Made by a program: the position numbers and the translations under genes
Notes under the pieces: model-generated
The model's database searches: none
Told to the model about the DNA's origin: nothing
The model's input: the letters and a program-made list of their open reading frames with translations, nothing else
Shown: positions 9,502 through 18,649 of the stretch, piece after piece
Position numbering within the stretch: position 1 is the first letter of the stretch
Layout: each line of letters begins with the position of its first letter
Source: Mailhella massiliensis
GTDB lineage: Bacteria > Desulfobacterota > Desulfovibrionia > Desulfovibrionales > Desulfovibrionaceae
Assembly (NCBI RefSeq): GCF_900155525.1
Contig: NZ_LT706943.1
Coordinates: 1-64,000, forward strand
DNA: 64,000 nt
Direction: 5' to 3'

Positions 9502-9521
9502 GGGGCAGACCTGTGTGCGGG

Positions 9522-10085
9522 TTAGACGATGGGTACGCGATGAATGGCTTCGAAAATGTCCTGATGCTGGATGCTGATGGACAGCCCCACATTGCGGGCC
9601 TTGGCCTGAAGCATCTGGCGGAACGCATTGCGGTTGATGGAGAGCGGAAGCGCCACTTCAAAGACCAGCACGCATTCATCGGTGTCTTCGCTTACGCGGA
9701 TGGCCTTGAGGTTTTCAATGTTCACCTTCTGCTCGGCAAAGATGCCGGATATCATGGCAATGATTTCCGGCTGGTCGGAACCGTTCACCGTGACTACGAA
9801 GGGTTCGGTTTCTTCCGTGCTGGAGAAGGTATCCGGCTCGAAGGTGCGGGCGGAAACGGTGAGATCCATGTTGCGGGCCTCGAGGTTGAGGCTCACCACG
9901 CGCTGGATGTCTTCCTCGGTCACGTCTTCGGGGGCGGAGACGATGAAGATGGAGGCGAACTGGCCCTTAAGGATGGTCTGGCTCAGTTCTTCGATGTTGC
10001 ACTTTTCCTTGGACAGAGCGCTGGAGATGGCGTAGACCACGCCCGGACAGTCGCGCCCGATGACAGAAATGACAATATGGTTCAC
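9522..10085 (-). CDS. ACT domain protein (UPF0237/GcvR-like)
   Basis: The GTG at 10085 is chosen because GAGG lies 5 bases upstream and the protein then begins [24 protein letters not shown], an intact ACT fold. An upstream ATG at 10190 would add 35 non-conserved residues. The product (187 aa) has two ACT domains: ~1-80, and ~95-170 with [24 protein letters not shown] domains bind amino acids and regulate partners. The partner is probably the adjacent PFL-family protein, as the two genes form a conserved pair in bacteria. Confidence 0.8.
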   Translation of the reverse strand: MNHIVISVIGRDCPGVVYAISSALSKEKCNIEELSQTILKGQFASIFIVSAPEDVTEEDIQRVVSLNLEARNMDLTVSARTFEPDTFSSTEETEPFVVTVNGSDQPEIIAMISGIFAEQKVNIENLKAIRVSEDTDECVLVFEVALPLSINRNAFRQMLQAKARNVGLSISIQHQDIFEAIHRVPIV

Positions 10086-10268
10086 GGTCGCCTCGATGCA
10101 AAGAGGGTTGCCGCCCCGTGCCGGAAGCGGCGCGCGAGCGTAATCGTGGGAAATGAGAAAAGGATAGACGGGAACGTCGAGAAGCGTCAAGCGCTGTTTG
10201 GCGCTCCATCCGTGTTCAAAGATGTAAAACGCGGCTTTTCCGGTCTGTTTTCGTCGCCTTCCGGGCGT

Positions 10269-10958
10269 TCAGCGGCCGGGGTGGGAACGCCGCCACTGCC
10301 AGGGCGGCGTGGGGCCCGCATCCTGCCACAGGCCGAGGCGCTGCTTCTGCGCCATGGCTTCTTCCAGCTTCCAGGTATTGCAGAAGCCTTCGGTGCAGAA
10401 ATAGTCGTACACCCAGGCCATGCCCGCCTGTATCTGCCGCTGATTGACGGAACGCTCGTCGATGCCGTTTCCCTCGCAGAGATAGACCAGGGCGACGGAA
10501 CGGTTCTGGTCGTCTTCGTACAGGGTTTTGATGCGTATGTCCTGCCCGGCCATGAGGCGCTGAAGATGCTCGCGGGATTCCCTGCCGAACTTCTGGCTGC
10601 TTTCCGGTGCGTCCACGCCGTAAAGGCGCACGCGGAGGATGCGCTTTTTTTCATCCCTGAGTTCGAAGCTGTCGCCGTCGATGGCGCGGGCGAGCCTGTA
10701 CGGGCGATCGGCGGATGCGGAAGCGCGGGGCGCTTCCCTTCGCTGCGCCTTGGGTTCTTCCGTGCGCGAGGACTCGGCCGTTTTGACCGGAGCTTCCTTT
10801 TTCTGGGCGGGAACGGCGGAGCCTGTGCTTGCGGGCCTGCCGGAGGTGCCCACATAGGCGGCCGTCATGAGAAGCACGCACAATACGGCGACTTCCAGCC
10901 CGTAGAAGCTGGAACCTTTGCGTTTGCGGGGAGAGAAGATTTTCCTGCGCTTTTTCAT
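10269..10958 (-). CDS. Membrane-anchored thermonuclease-like protein (SNase domain)
   Basis: A 229-aa protein. A basic N-terminus (KKRRKIFSPRKRKG) and one membrane segment (YGLEVAVLCVLLMTAAYVGT, ~19-38) are followed by a Ser/Glu-rich linker. A staphylococcal nuclease domain then runs from ~83. It shows the ligand/catalytic pattern DGDSFEL, then RVRLYGVDAPESSQKFGRES, then LYEDDQNRSVALVYL. The Arg and Asp positions expected for Ca-dependent cleavage are present (R in RLYGVDAPE and in NRSVALV). It would face the periplasm. The start overlaps the dxs stop by 4 bases, so the two are translationally coupled. Confidence 0.8.
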   Translation of the reverse strand: MKKRRKIFSPRKRKGSSFYGLEVAVLCVLLMTAAYVGTSGRPASTGSAVPAQKKEAPVKTAESSRTEEPKAQRREAPRASASADRPYRLARAIDGDSFELRDEKKRILRVRLYGVDAPESSQKFGRESREHLQRLMAGQDIRIKTLYEDDQNRSVALVYLCEGNGIDERSVNQRQIQAGMAWVYDYFCTEGFCNTWKLEEAMAQKQRLGLWQDAGPTPPWQWRRSHPGR

Positions 10959-12904
10959 GAAGGTCTGGCCGGAGTTGCGGGCAGAAGTTCTTCCAGCGCC
11001 GAGAGAATGCCGGGGACGTTGAGGCCCACGTCCGCGCGCAGACGGCGCAGAGGCCCGTGGGGAAGGAAGCGGTCCGGCAGGCCCAGGCGGCGGATTTTCA
11101 CTTTTCCGAGGGCATCGTGATCGGCCAGAAGTTCCAGCACTGCGGAGGAGAAGCCGCCCAGAAGGGTGTTTTCCTCCACGAGGAGCATGGCGTCGTTTTC
11201 TTCGGCCAGAGCGAGAATCTGCGCTTCGGGCAGGGGCTTGACCCAGCAGGCGTCGAAGACGGAGGCGAGAACGCCGGTTTTTTCCGCTGCGAGCAGGGCT
11301 GCCTCAACGCAGGGCACGGCCCGCTGACCGGCCGCGAGAATGCACACGCGCACATTCCCCTGCAGAAGCAGTTCGCCTCTGCCGGGAGCGGGGTAGCCGG
11401 GACCGGTCTTGGGCAGATGGTCCGCCATGGCGTAGCGCGCAGGGTCGAGCTTCCGGCCCGAGCCGCGGGGATAGCGCAGCGCCGCAGGCTGCGGCAGACC
11501 GACGGCCAGGGCAAGGGCGTCGCGCAGGGCGTCCTCGTCGCGCGGTGCGGCGAGGGAGAGGTTGGGCACGCTTCTCAGCCATGAAAGATCGAAGGCTCCG
11601 TGATGGGTGGGGCCGTCTTCTCCCACGAGACCGGCTCTGTCGAGGCAGAGCGTCACGGGCAGGTTCTGCAGGCATACGTCGTGGATGATCTGGTCGAAGG
11701 CCCGCTGCATGAAGGTGGAATAAATGGCCACCACGGGGTGATAACCGCGCGAGGCGAGGCCGGCGGCGAAGGTGACGGCGTGTTCCTCGCATATGCCCAC
11801 GTCGACGAAGCGGTCCGGGAAGCGTTCATGAAAATCCTGCAGTCCCGTTCCGTCGGGCATGGCGGCGGTAATGGCGAAAAGCTGCGGGTTGTCTTCGGCA
11901 AGCGCGCAGAGCGCGTCGCCGAAGGCGCGGCTGAACCCCGGGCCGGAGGGCTTCCAGCCGCTGGGCTGCGGAGGCGTGCTGATTTCGTCGGGAACGGAGG
12001 CGGAAATGCCGTGGAAGTGGGAGGGATCGTGCTCGGCGGGCGAATAGCCCTTGCCCTTGCGCGTGCGGATGTGCAGAAGCACGGGCATGTCCAGTTCCTT
12101 GGCCGCCTGAAGATGTCTTTCCAGTTGAAGGATGTCGTGGCCGTTGATGGGACCTATGTAGTTGAACTGGAAGGCTTCGAACAGCATCCCCGGCGTGAAG
12201 AAGGATTTGAAGCTGACTTCGCCCTTTTTTATGATGTCCACGATGCTTTCGCCCTTGGGAAGGCGGGAAAGCACGCGCCCCACATGCTGCTTGATGTGCA
12301 TGACCGTGCTGTGGGAGAGGTTGCGGCTGAGAAAGCGGGAAAGCGCGCCCGTATTCTCGGAAATGGACATTTTGTTGTCATTCAGGATGACGATGAGCCG
12401 TTTGCCCATGCCGCCCGCCTGATTCAGCGCTTCCAGCGCCATGCCGCCGCCGAGCGCGCCGTCGCCGATGACGGCCACCACATGTTCCTTTCCTCCTCTG
12501 AGGTCGCGCGCCGTGGCCATGCCGAGGGCTGCGGAAATGGAGGTGGAGGCGTGCCCCACGCCGAAATAGTCATAGGGGCTTTCCGTACGGTTGGGAAAGC
12601 CGGAAATGCCGCCGTAGCGGCGCAGCGTGTCGAAGCGCTCCGCACGGCCGGTAAGAAGCTTCCAGGGGTAGCTCTGATGTCCCACGTCCCACACGATGGG
12701 ATCGCGGGCCGGGTCGAAACAGGAAAGCAGGGCTATGGTCAGCTCCACCACGCCCAGGGAGGGGGCCAGATGCCCGCCGTTCTTCGTGACCACGCGGATG
12801 ATGGTGTCGCGCAGTTCCTGCGCCAGCGCCAGCTTGAGCGAGAGGGAGAGCCCGGGGATGTCCTCGGGAAGATGCAGGCTGGAAAGCAGGGGGGTGTCGG
12901 TCAT
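10955..12904 (-). CDS. dxs: 1-deoxy-D-xylulose-5-phosphate synthase
   Basis: This thiamine-diphosphate enzyme makes DXP from pyruvate and glyceraldehyde 3-phosphate, the first step of the MEP isoprenoid pathway. The 649 aa have the expected order: the N-terminal ThDP domain with WDVGHQSYPWKLLTGR and GDGALGGGMALEALNQ...NDNKMSIS, a pyrimidine-binding domain with DVGICEEHAVTFAAGLA and LDRAGLVGEDGPTHHGAFD, and the transketolase C-domain. It lies 16 bases after ispA, and ispG is in the same window, so three isoprenoid genes are close together. Confidence 0.97.
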   Translation of the reverse strand: MTDTPLLSSLHLPEDIPGLSLSLKLALAQELRDTIIRVVTKNGGHLAPSLGVVELTIALLSCFDPARDPIVWDVGHQSYPWKLLTGRAERFDTLRRYGGISGFPNRTESPYDYFGVGHASTSISAALGMATARDLRGGKEHVVAVIGDGALGGGMALEALNQAGGMGKRLIVILNDNKMSISENTGALSRFLSRNLSHSTVMHIKQHVGRVLSRLPKGESIVDIIKKGEVSFKSFFTPGMLFEAFQFNYIGPINGHDILQLERHLQAAKELDMPVLLHIRTRKGKGYSPAEHDPSHFHGISASVPDEISTPPQPSGWKPSGPGFSRAFGDALCALAEDNPQLFAITAAMPDGTGLQDFHERFPDRFVDVGICEEHAVTFAAGLASRGYHPVVAIYSTFMQRAFDQIIHDVCLQNLPVTLCLDRAGLVGEDGPTHHGAFDLSWLRSVPNLSLAAPRDEDALRDALALAVGLPQPAALRYPRGSGRKLDPARYAMADHLPKTGPGYPAPGRGELLLQGNVRVCILAAGQRAVPCVEAALLAAEKTGVLASVFDACWVKPLPEAQILALAEENDAMLLVEENTLLGGFSSAVLELLADHDALGKVKIRRLGLPDRFLPHGPLRRLRADVGLNVPGILSALEELLPATPARPS

Positions 12905-12920
12905 GGGATCTCTTGGCGGG

Positions 12921-13802
12921 CTAGTGGGTGCGGTTGACGAGTTTCTGAGAGGTTTCGCGGAGGAAATCGGCGTCGGGACCGGAAAAAACGCCTGCTATGG
13001 CCGCTTCGGCGGCGGCGCAGTGCTTTTTCGCCCGCTCTCTCGCGCCTTCCAGCCCGAGCAGGGAAGGCCAGGTGGCCTTGGCGCTTTTTTCGTCGTGCCG
13101 TACTTCTTTGCCCACCGTGGCTTCATCTCCCACGACGTCGAGTATATCATCGGTTATCTGAAACGCAATGCCCAGTTCGCAGCCGTAAAGGCGTGCCGCT
13201 TCCCGCTGTGCGGCCGTGGCTCCGGCAAGCACAGCGCCGCATTCGCAGGCGTTGAAGAGAAGCGCGCCGGTTTTTTTCTCGTTGAGAACGCGCAGCTCAT
13301 CCAGCGAAAGGCGCTTGCCTTCCCCGAGAAGATCCAGCATCTGCCCGCCCGCCATGCCTGCGGCGCCCGCAGCATCCGCCGTGAGACGCACGGCTTCCAG
13401 CAGGCGCTCAGCCGGAACAGCGGCGCAGGCCATGTGACTGAAGGCGTTGGTAAGCAGCGCGTCGCCCGCAAGAATGGCGGTGGCTTCGTCGAAGGCCTTG
13501 TGGCAGGTGGGGCAGCCGCGGCGCAGATCGTCGTCGTCCATGGCGGGCAGATCGTCGTGGATGAGCGAATAGGTGTGAATCATTTCCAGCCCCGCCGCAA
13601 AGGGCAGGAGCGCCTCGGTGAGTTCATCGGCCTTTTCGGGCGCGCAGGCGCGCGCCACGCAGAGGCAGAGCACGGGACGCAGGCGTTTGCCTCCGGCAAG
13701 CAGACTGTAGCGCATGGCGCTGGAGAGGCGGTGCGGAATATCCTCCGAAAGGAAGGAGGAACTGAGGTACTGTTCTATTCTGCTGCGAAGATCTGCGGGC
13801 AT
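12921..13802 (-). CDS. ispA: Farnesyl/geranyl diphosphate synthase (polyprenyl synthetase)
   Basis: A 293-aa class I prenyltransferase. The first Asp-rich motif is HDDLPAMDDDDLRRG (~79-93) and the second is ITDDILDVVGDEATVGKE (~218-235). The LLAGGKRLRP motif near the N-terminus binds IPP. Length and motifs fit a short-chain (C15-type) synthase; chain length cannot be proved from sequence alone. It is upstream of dxs with a 16-base gap in the same operon. Confidence 0.92.
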   Translation of the reverse strand: MPADLRSRIEQYLSSSFLSEDIPHRLSSAMRYSLLAGGKRLRPVLCLCVARACAPEKADELTEALLPFAAGLEMIHTYSLIHDDLPAMDDDDLRRGCPTCHKAFDEATAILAGDALLTNAFSHMACAAVPAERLLEAVRLTADAAGAAGMAGGQMLDLLGEGKRLSLDELRVLNEKKTGALLFNACECGAVLAGATAAQREAARLYGCELGIAFQITDDILDVVGDEATVGKEVRHDEKSAKATWPSLLGLEGARERAKKHCAAAEAAIAGVFSGPDADFLRETSQKLVNRTH

Positions 13803-13867
13803 ATATCCCCCTGTAGTGCCTCCCGGAAGGGCGGCGGAGAAAACGGGAGACGCGTGTTTTCAAAGCC

Positions 13868-13917
13868 CGCGCATCCTCCCCCGTGCACGGCGCGGCGCGA
13901 AGGATGCGCGTTTTTTT
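13868..13917 (+). terminator. Terminator-like hairpin oriented on the + strand with no + gene before it
   Basis: The 10-base stem CGCGCATCCT (13868-13877) pairs with 13901-13910 and is followed directly by seven T residues (13911-13917). It lies in the 234-base gap between xseB and ispA, both on the - strand. Confidence 0.45.
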
Positions 13918-14036
13918 ACGCGTATCAGTCCGAAAGATACGCAAGACGGCTCTTTCGCGCAAGTCGGTGAAGGCCGGACAAACGCTTTTTTCTGCGCGGG
14001 GGACTTCCTGCGGGGAGATATCAAAGGGCTGTTGCG

Positions 14037-14267
14037 TTACTCTTCTTCTCCGTCGCGCCCTGCAAAAGGTTCCGTGCCTTTTTCGGTGCAGAGCCGGATG
14101 TCGTGGCGCGCCTTTTCCAGCTGGCGGCGACAGGCGGCGGCATGGGCCAGGCCTTCCTTGTACAGGGTCACGCTTTCTTCCAGGGGGCTTTCGCCGGTTT
14201 CCAGTGTCGCCACGATGGCCTGAAGCCGGGCGAGCCGTTCCTCAAAGGTGGGTTCTTTCTTTTTCAT
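14037..14267 (-). CDS. xseB: Exodeoxyribonuclease VII small subunit
   Basis: A 76-aa helical protein with the family signature FEERLARLQAIVATLETGE...SVTLYKEGLAHAAACRRQLEKA. XseB assembles with XseA into a processive single-strand DNA exonuclease. xseA lies close upstream on the same strand, separated by an M23 peptidase gene; the xseB start overlaps the peptidase stop by 4 bases. Confidence 0.93.
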   Translation of the reverse strand: MKKKEPTFEERLARLQAIVATLETGESPLEESVTLYKEGLAHAAACRRQLEKARHDIRLCTEKGTEPFAGRDGEEE

Positions 14268-15172
14268 CGTAGGTTCCGGGCCGCCGGGGCCTTTTGCGGT
14301 TGGTCGAAAATGCTGCGGGAGGGGCCGCCCACGAGCCTGGGCGGATCGCTGAGAAGGGGCATGGCGTCCACGGCCACGCCCTGAACGAGCAGGCCGAAAT
14401 GCAGGTGCGGGCCCGTAACGCGGCCGGTGGAGCCGGAACGGCCTATGACCTGCCCCTTCTTCACGGTGTCGCCCGCCCTTACGGAAAAGGCGGAAAGGTG
14501 CGCGTAGGTGCTGACGACGCCCTGCCCGTGGTCGATATACACCATGTTGCCGCCGAAATACTGCTTTTCCGCCAGAAGTACCACGCCGTCCGCCGCAGCG
14601 GCGACCTGCGCCCCTTCGGCGCTGCGCATGTCCGTGCCCTTGTGCGGGGCGCGGGGCTTGCCGTTGAAGACCCTGCGGCCGCCGAAGGGGCTGGTGATGC
14701 CGCCGGGCACGGGGCGGTGCAGCGGCAGCGTCCAGCGCTTTTCCGTGCGGACGGCAAGGGCCTTCCGGCTGCGCTCAGAGTCGCGGGCAATCTGTTCCCG
14801 TACCTCGCGCGGAGGTTCGACGTATTTGGGTTCCACCTTGAGAATGCTTTTCGGCCATGCCACCGGTACGGCGGAGAGGGAAAATTCCCTGCTTCTGCCT
14901 TCCGCTTCAATGCGCACCTTGTGGTTGCCCTTTGCGTCGATGGGCATGGCGAGAAGCGCTTCCGCCTTCCACAGCGAGGGGGCCTGCTCCACGGCGGCGA
15001 CGCGGAGCGTTTCGCCCCGCCAGAGGAAGGTCGCTTCAAAGGGAGCGCTGGCGGTGACGGCCACGGGGAAGGCGTGCCCCTGACTTACCTTTGCGGGTAC
15101 GGAGAAGTCGGCCGCCCGGGCGAGGGCGGGGAGCAGAAGAACGGCGATGAGAAGAGAAAGAAGGCGTTTCAT
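14264..15172 (-). CDS. Secreted M23-family metallopeptidase (LytM/gametolysin type)
   Basis: A 302-aa envelope protein with a cleavable signal peptide (KRLLSLLIAVLLLPALARA). An Ig-like region (~22-100) and a charged linker precede the M23 domain (~165-280). Zinc ligands are visible as H-K-G-T-D near the start (PHKGTDMRS) and H-L-H-F-G at the end (TGPHLHFG), with the catalytic-side His in YAHLSAF. All core residues are present, so it is probably an active peptidoglycan endopeptidase. It is translationally coupled to xseB. Confidence 0.9.
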   Translation of the reverse strand: MKRLLSLLIAVLLLPALARAADFSVPAKVSQGHAFPVAVTASAPFEATFLWRGETLRVAAVEQAPSLWKAEALLAMPIDAKGNHKVRIEAEGRSREFSLSAVPVAWPKSILKVEPKYVEPPREVREQIARDSERSRKALAVRTEKRWTLPLHRPVPGGITSPFGGRRVFNGKPRAPHKGTDMRSAEGAQVAAAADGVVLLAEKQYFGGNMVYIDHGQGVVSTYAHLSAFSVRAGDTVKKGQVIGRSGSTGRVTGPHLHFGLLVQGVAVDAMPLLSDPPRLVGGPSRSIFDQPQKAPAARNLR

Positions 15173-15210
15173 GCAGGTTCCTTGTATGCCGCAAGGGCGG
15201 AGCTTCGGCG

Positions 15211-16635
15211 TTATTCCGGCAGGGGGGCGTGCCCGGCTCCGTCGTCCTGCCGGGGCGAGGGCTCCACTGCGGTCACGGTGCCGAGAACACGGCCGTCGGC
15301 AAGAATGACGGAAAGGGGGCGGCCCGGCGCCGTCTGCGATACGGAACGCAGAAACGCTCCCGTATCATCGCAGGCCATGGCATAGCCCCGCCGGAGCGGT
15401 TCGAAGGGATCGAGGGCCTGAAGGCGCAGCTCCATGCGGGAAAGTGTCTGTTCCCCGGCAAGGCCTATGGTACGGCGCAGCGCGTCGAGAGGGGCGGAGG
15501 CGCGTTCCGCCGCCCTTTCCGCATGCTGGAGGCGGGTTTCTCCCGCGCCGGAGAGGCGGAGGGAAAGCGCCTCCACAAGGCTTTCATATCGGCCGAGAGA
15601 GGCTTTTGCCGCGGCATCCATGCGGAGCACGGCGTCATGGAGCTTTTCCTCCTGGCGGCGCAGGCGTGCCTGAGGGGAAAGAAGCGCGAGCGCGCGGGAG
15701 GCGTGTTCAAGGCGCATGGCAAGCATGGCGGTTCTGCGGGAAAACGCCAGCTGAAGGGCGCTTTCCAGTCCGTCCACATGCTGGATGAGAACATGGCGTT
15801 CCTGCCACAGAAGCTGGGCCGTATGGCTGGGAGTGGCGGCGGAGAAATCTGCCGTGAAGTCGGTGATGCTGTGGTCGATTTCGTGCCCTATGCCCGCAAG
15901 CACGGGGATGGGGCAGCGGTACACGGCCCTTGCCACGCGTTCATCGTTGAAGGCCCAGAGATCCTGTACGGAGCCGCCGCCGCGGATGAGCACCACCACC
16001 TCGGCCCAGGCTTCTCTGCCCGCCCTGTCTATCGCCTCCGCAATGCGGGGCGGAGCTTCCTCTCCCTGCACGGGAACGGGAAGAATGCGTATTTCCGCGC
16101 CGAGGCCCCGTGTGGAGCTTATGCGGATGAAATCGCGTATGGCGGCCCCTCCCGGAGCGGTGATGACGGCCACGCGGCGCGGTTCCCGGGGAATGGGGCG
16201 CTTGCGGGCGGCGTCGAACAGCCCTTCGGCGGCGAGTTTTCTCTTGAGCGCTTCAAATTCCTGATGCCACAGGCCGAGCCCTTCCGCCTGCCCGAGATCG
16301 ACGATCATCTGATACTGGCCGCGCGCCCCGTACACCGTGAGTCTTCCCGCACAGATGACGGTCTGCCCGTTTTCCATGCTGCGGGCAAGGCTGGGCCGGG
16401 GGCCGTCCTCCCATACCTCGCCGGTGAGCGGGTCGAAGGCTTCCTCCTTCTGCTGGTTTCGGAACCATACGCAGTTGAGAAGGAAATCGTCCTCCTTCAG
16501 GGAAAAGTAGACATGGCCGGAGGAGGGGCGGGAAAGGTTGGTCACCTCGCCCCGTACCCAGACATACGGAAAGCGGCCTTCCACCGCCTGCCGCACCTGT
16601 TCCGTCACCTGTCGTACGCTGAGGATGGCGCTCAT
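15211..16635 (-). CDS. xseA: Exodeoxyribonuclease VII large subunit
   Basis: A 474-aa catalytic subunit. The N-terminal OB-fold (VTEQVRQAVEGRFPYVWVRGEVTNLSRPSSGHVYFSLKED, ~9-48) is followed by the catalytic domain with VAVITAPGGAAIRDF, VVLIRGGGSVQDLWAFNDE and GIGHEIDHSITDF (~160-260), then a long coiled-coil-rich region. It works with XseB (14037-14267). Confidence 0.95.
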   Translation of the reverse strand: MSAILSVRQVTEQVRQAVEGRFPYVWVRGEVTNLSRPSSGHVYFSLKEDDFLLNCVWFRNQQKEEAFDPLTGEVWEDGPRPSLARSMENGQTVICAGRLTVYGARGQYQMIVDLGQAEGLGLWHQEFEALKRKLAAEGLFDAARKRPIPREPRRVAVITAPGGAAIRDFIRISSTRGLGAEIRILPVPVQGEEAPPRIAEAIDRAGREAWAEVVVLIRGGGSVQDLWAFNDERVARAVYRCPIPVLAGIGHEIDHSITDFTADFSAATPSHTAQLLWQERHVLIQHVDGLESALQLAFSRRTAMLAMRLEHASRALALLSPQARLRRQEEKLHDAVLRMDAAAKASLGRYESLVEALSLRLSGAGETRLQHAERAAERASAPLDALRRTIGLAGEQTLSRMELRLQALDPFEPLRRGYAMACDDTGAFLRSVSQTAPGRPLSVILADGRVLGTVTAVEPSPRQDDGAGHAPLPE

Positions 16636-16830
16636 GTCTCTGGTCTCCGCTTCCTGAACCGGGCCGTTTCGCCGCGAATGGGGGTCGGGCTCCCTGCTTC
16701 CTTACAGGAAGGAAGCACAGGGCCGGGGCTTGAAACAGGGAAAAGCTCCGGCGGCCCCGCACGCGGCGCGCAATCTGTGCAAGTCGCGTTTTCGCCGCAG
16801 GGCGCGGACGGAGCTTTTCAAAAACATCGC

Positions 16831-16894
16831 CCGGCGGAGGAGGCATGCCTCCTCCGCCGGAAGGCAGGTTCCCGGAACGGAACCGTTCCGGGAA
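16831..16894 (-). terminator. Tandem perfect palindromes downstream of proS
   Basis: Two perfect palindromes lie just after the proS stop. One is 26 bases at 16869-16894 (TTCCCGGAACGG with its complement). The other is 30 bases at 16831-16860 (CCGGCGGAGGAGGCA with its complement), followed on the - strand by GCGATGTTTTTG. The second probably ends proS transcription. The 16636-16830 remainder holds the xseA leader and no gene. Confidence 0.55.
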
Positions 16895-16899
16895 AGGAA

Positions 16900-18639
16900 T
16901 CATCGCTTCCAGCTGTCCAGCACGGACTGATACCAGGCGGGGAAGGCCTGTTCGAAGCTGTCTGCGGGAAGGGTGGACTTTTCGCCGGTGCGGCGGTTCT
17001 TCACTTCCACCACGCCCTGGGCAAGCCCCTTGCCGCCCACGGTCACCTGCACGGGCAGGCCGATGAGGTCGGCGTCCTTGAACTTCACGCCGGGGCGTTC
17101 TTCGCGGTCGTCGTACAGGGTTTCCAGTCCCTGGGCGGCAAGGAAGGCGTCGATGGCGTCGCACTTTCCGGCCACGTCGGCATTCTTCGGATCGAGGCAG
17201 ACGAGGTGCACGTCGAAGGGAGCGAGCTGGGGCGGGAACATGATGCCGTGCTCATCGAAGTTCTGTTCGATGCAGGCGGCCACCACGCGGGAAACGCCGA
17301 TGCCGTAGCAGCCCATGATCATGAGCTTTTCCTTGCCGTTTTCATCGAGGAACACCGCGTGCAGAGCTTCGCTGTACTTGGTGCCGAGCTTGAAGATGTG
17401 GCCCACTTCGATGCCGCGCTTGATTTCCAGCGGACGGCCGCAGCAGGGGCAGGGGTCTCCGGCAACGGCGTTGCGCAGATCCGCCCATTCGATGGGCAGG
17501 GTCACGTCGCGCACAAGGCTCATGTGGAGCACATGGGTGTCGGCCTTGTTGGCGCCGGCGATCCAGTCGTTGGCGGCCATGAGTTCCTTGTCGGCATAGA
17601 TTTTTTCCACGCCCTTGAGGCCGACGGGGCCGGCGAAGCCCACGGGAGCGCCGGTCATTTCCTTCACCTGTTCGGGAGTGGCGAACACGATGTCGTCGGC
17701 GTCGATGAGGTGGGCGAGCTTGATTTCGTTGAGTTCGCGGTCGCCGCGCAGAAGCACGGCCACGGGCTTGCCGTCGGCCATGAAGAGCAGCGTCTTGACG
17801 AGCTTGTCCGCACCGATGCCGAGGAAGGAGCACAGCTCCTCAATGGTGTGCTGCGCGGGGGTGTCCACTTCTTCCATGGCGGGGCAGGGCGTTTCGTCCT
17901 GCGTGAACACGGTGTTGATGGGCGCGCGTTCCACGTTGGCGGCCCAGGTGCATTCCGGCCAGTTGGTGCAGGCGGCTATGGAATCTTCGCCGGTTTCGGC
18001 AAGCACCATGAATTCATGGGAGAAGTTGCCGCCGATGGCGCCGGAGTCGGCTTCCACGGGGCGGAAATCCAGGCCCATGCTGCTGAATATCTTGTGATAG
18101 GCCTCCTTCATGGAGGCGTAGCTTGCGTTGGCCGCCTCGTCGCTCACGTCGAAGGAGTAGCCGTCCTTCATGAGGAATTCGCGGCCGCGCATGAGGCCGA
18201 AGCGCGGGCGCACCTCGTCGCGGAACTTGGTCTGAATCTGATAGAGGTTCAGGGGCAGCTGGCGGTAGGACTTCACCTCGCCGCGCAGAAGGTCGGTCAT
18301 GACTTCTTCATGGGTGGGGCCGAGGCAGTAGTCGCGGTCGTGCCTGTCCTGGAAGCGCAGAAGTTCCTTGCCGTACTTCTTCCAGCGGCCGGATTCCTCC
18401 CAGAGTTCCGCAGGCTGCACCATGGGCAGCAGCACTTCAATGGCGCCCGCGGCGTTCATTTCACGGCGGACAATGTCCTTGGCCTTGTCCAGGGTGCGCA
18501 GCCCCAGCGGCAGCCAGGTGTAAATGCCGCTCGTAAGCTTGCGGATCATGCCCGCGCGTACCAGCAGCTTGTGGCTGACCACTTCGGCGTCGGCAGGGGC
18601 TTCCTTCAGGGTGGGGATGTAGTAACGGCTCCAGCGCAT
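16900..18639 (-). CDS. proS: Prolyl-tRNA synthetase, bacterial type
   Basis: A 579-aa class II synthetase that charges tRNA-Pro. The start at 18639 gives [23 protein letters not shown], the conserved bacterial beginning; a further upstream in-frame start would overlap ispG. Class II motifs are clear: motif 2 around [15 protein letters not shown] and [25 protein letters not shown], and motif 3 around [17 protein letters not shown]. Between them an editing (INS) domain runs from ~225 to ~400. The anticodon-binding domain is C-terminal. It lies 10 bases after ispG. Confidence 0.97.
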   Translation of the reverse strand: MRWSRYYIPTLKEAPADAEVVSHKLLVRAGMIRKLTSGIYTWLPLGLRTLDKAKDIVRREMNAAGAIEVLLPMVQPAELWEESGRWKKYGKELLRFQDRHDRDYCLGPTHEEVMTDLLRGEVKSYRQLPLNLYQIQTKFRDEVRPRFGLMRGREFLMKDGYSFDVSDEAANASYASMKEAYHKIFSSMGLDFRPVEADSGAIGGNFSHEFMVLAETGEDSIAACTNWPECTWAANVERAPINTVFTQDETPCPAMEEVDTPAQHTIEELCSFLGIGADKLVKTLLFMADGKPVAVLLRGDRELNEIKLAHLIDADDIVFATPEQVKEMTGAPVGFAGPVGLKGVEKIYADKELMAANDWIAGANKADTHVLHMSLVRDVTLPIEWADLRNAVAGDPCPCCGRPLEIKRGIEVGHIFKLGTKYSEALHAVFLDENGKEKLMIMGCYGIGVSRVVAACIEQNFDEHGIMFPPQLAPFDVHLVCLDPKNADVAGKCDAIDAFLAAQGLETLYDDREERPGVKFKDADLIGLPVQVTVGGKGLAQGVVEVKNRRTGEKSTLPADSFEQAFPAWYQSVLDSWKR

Positions 18640-18649
18640 AGAGGATCCT

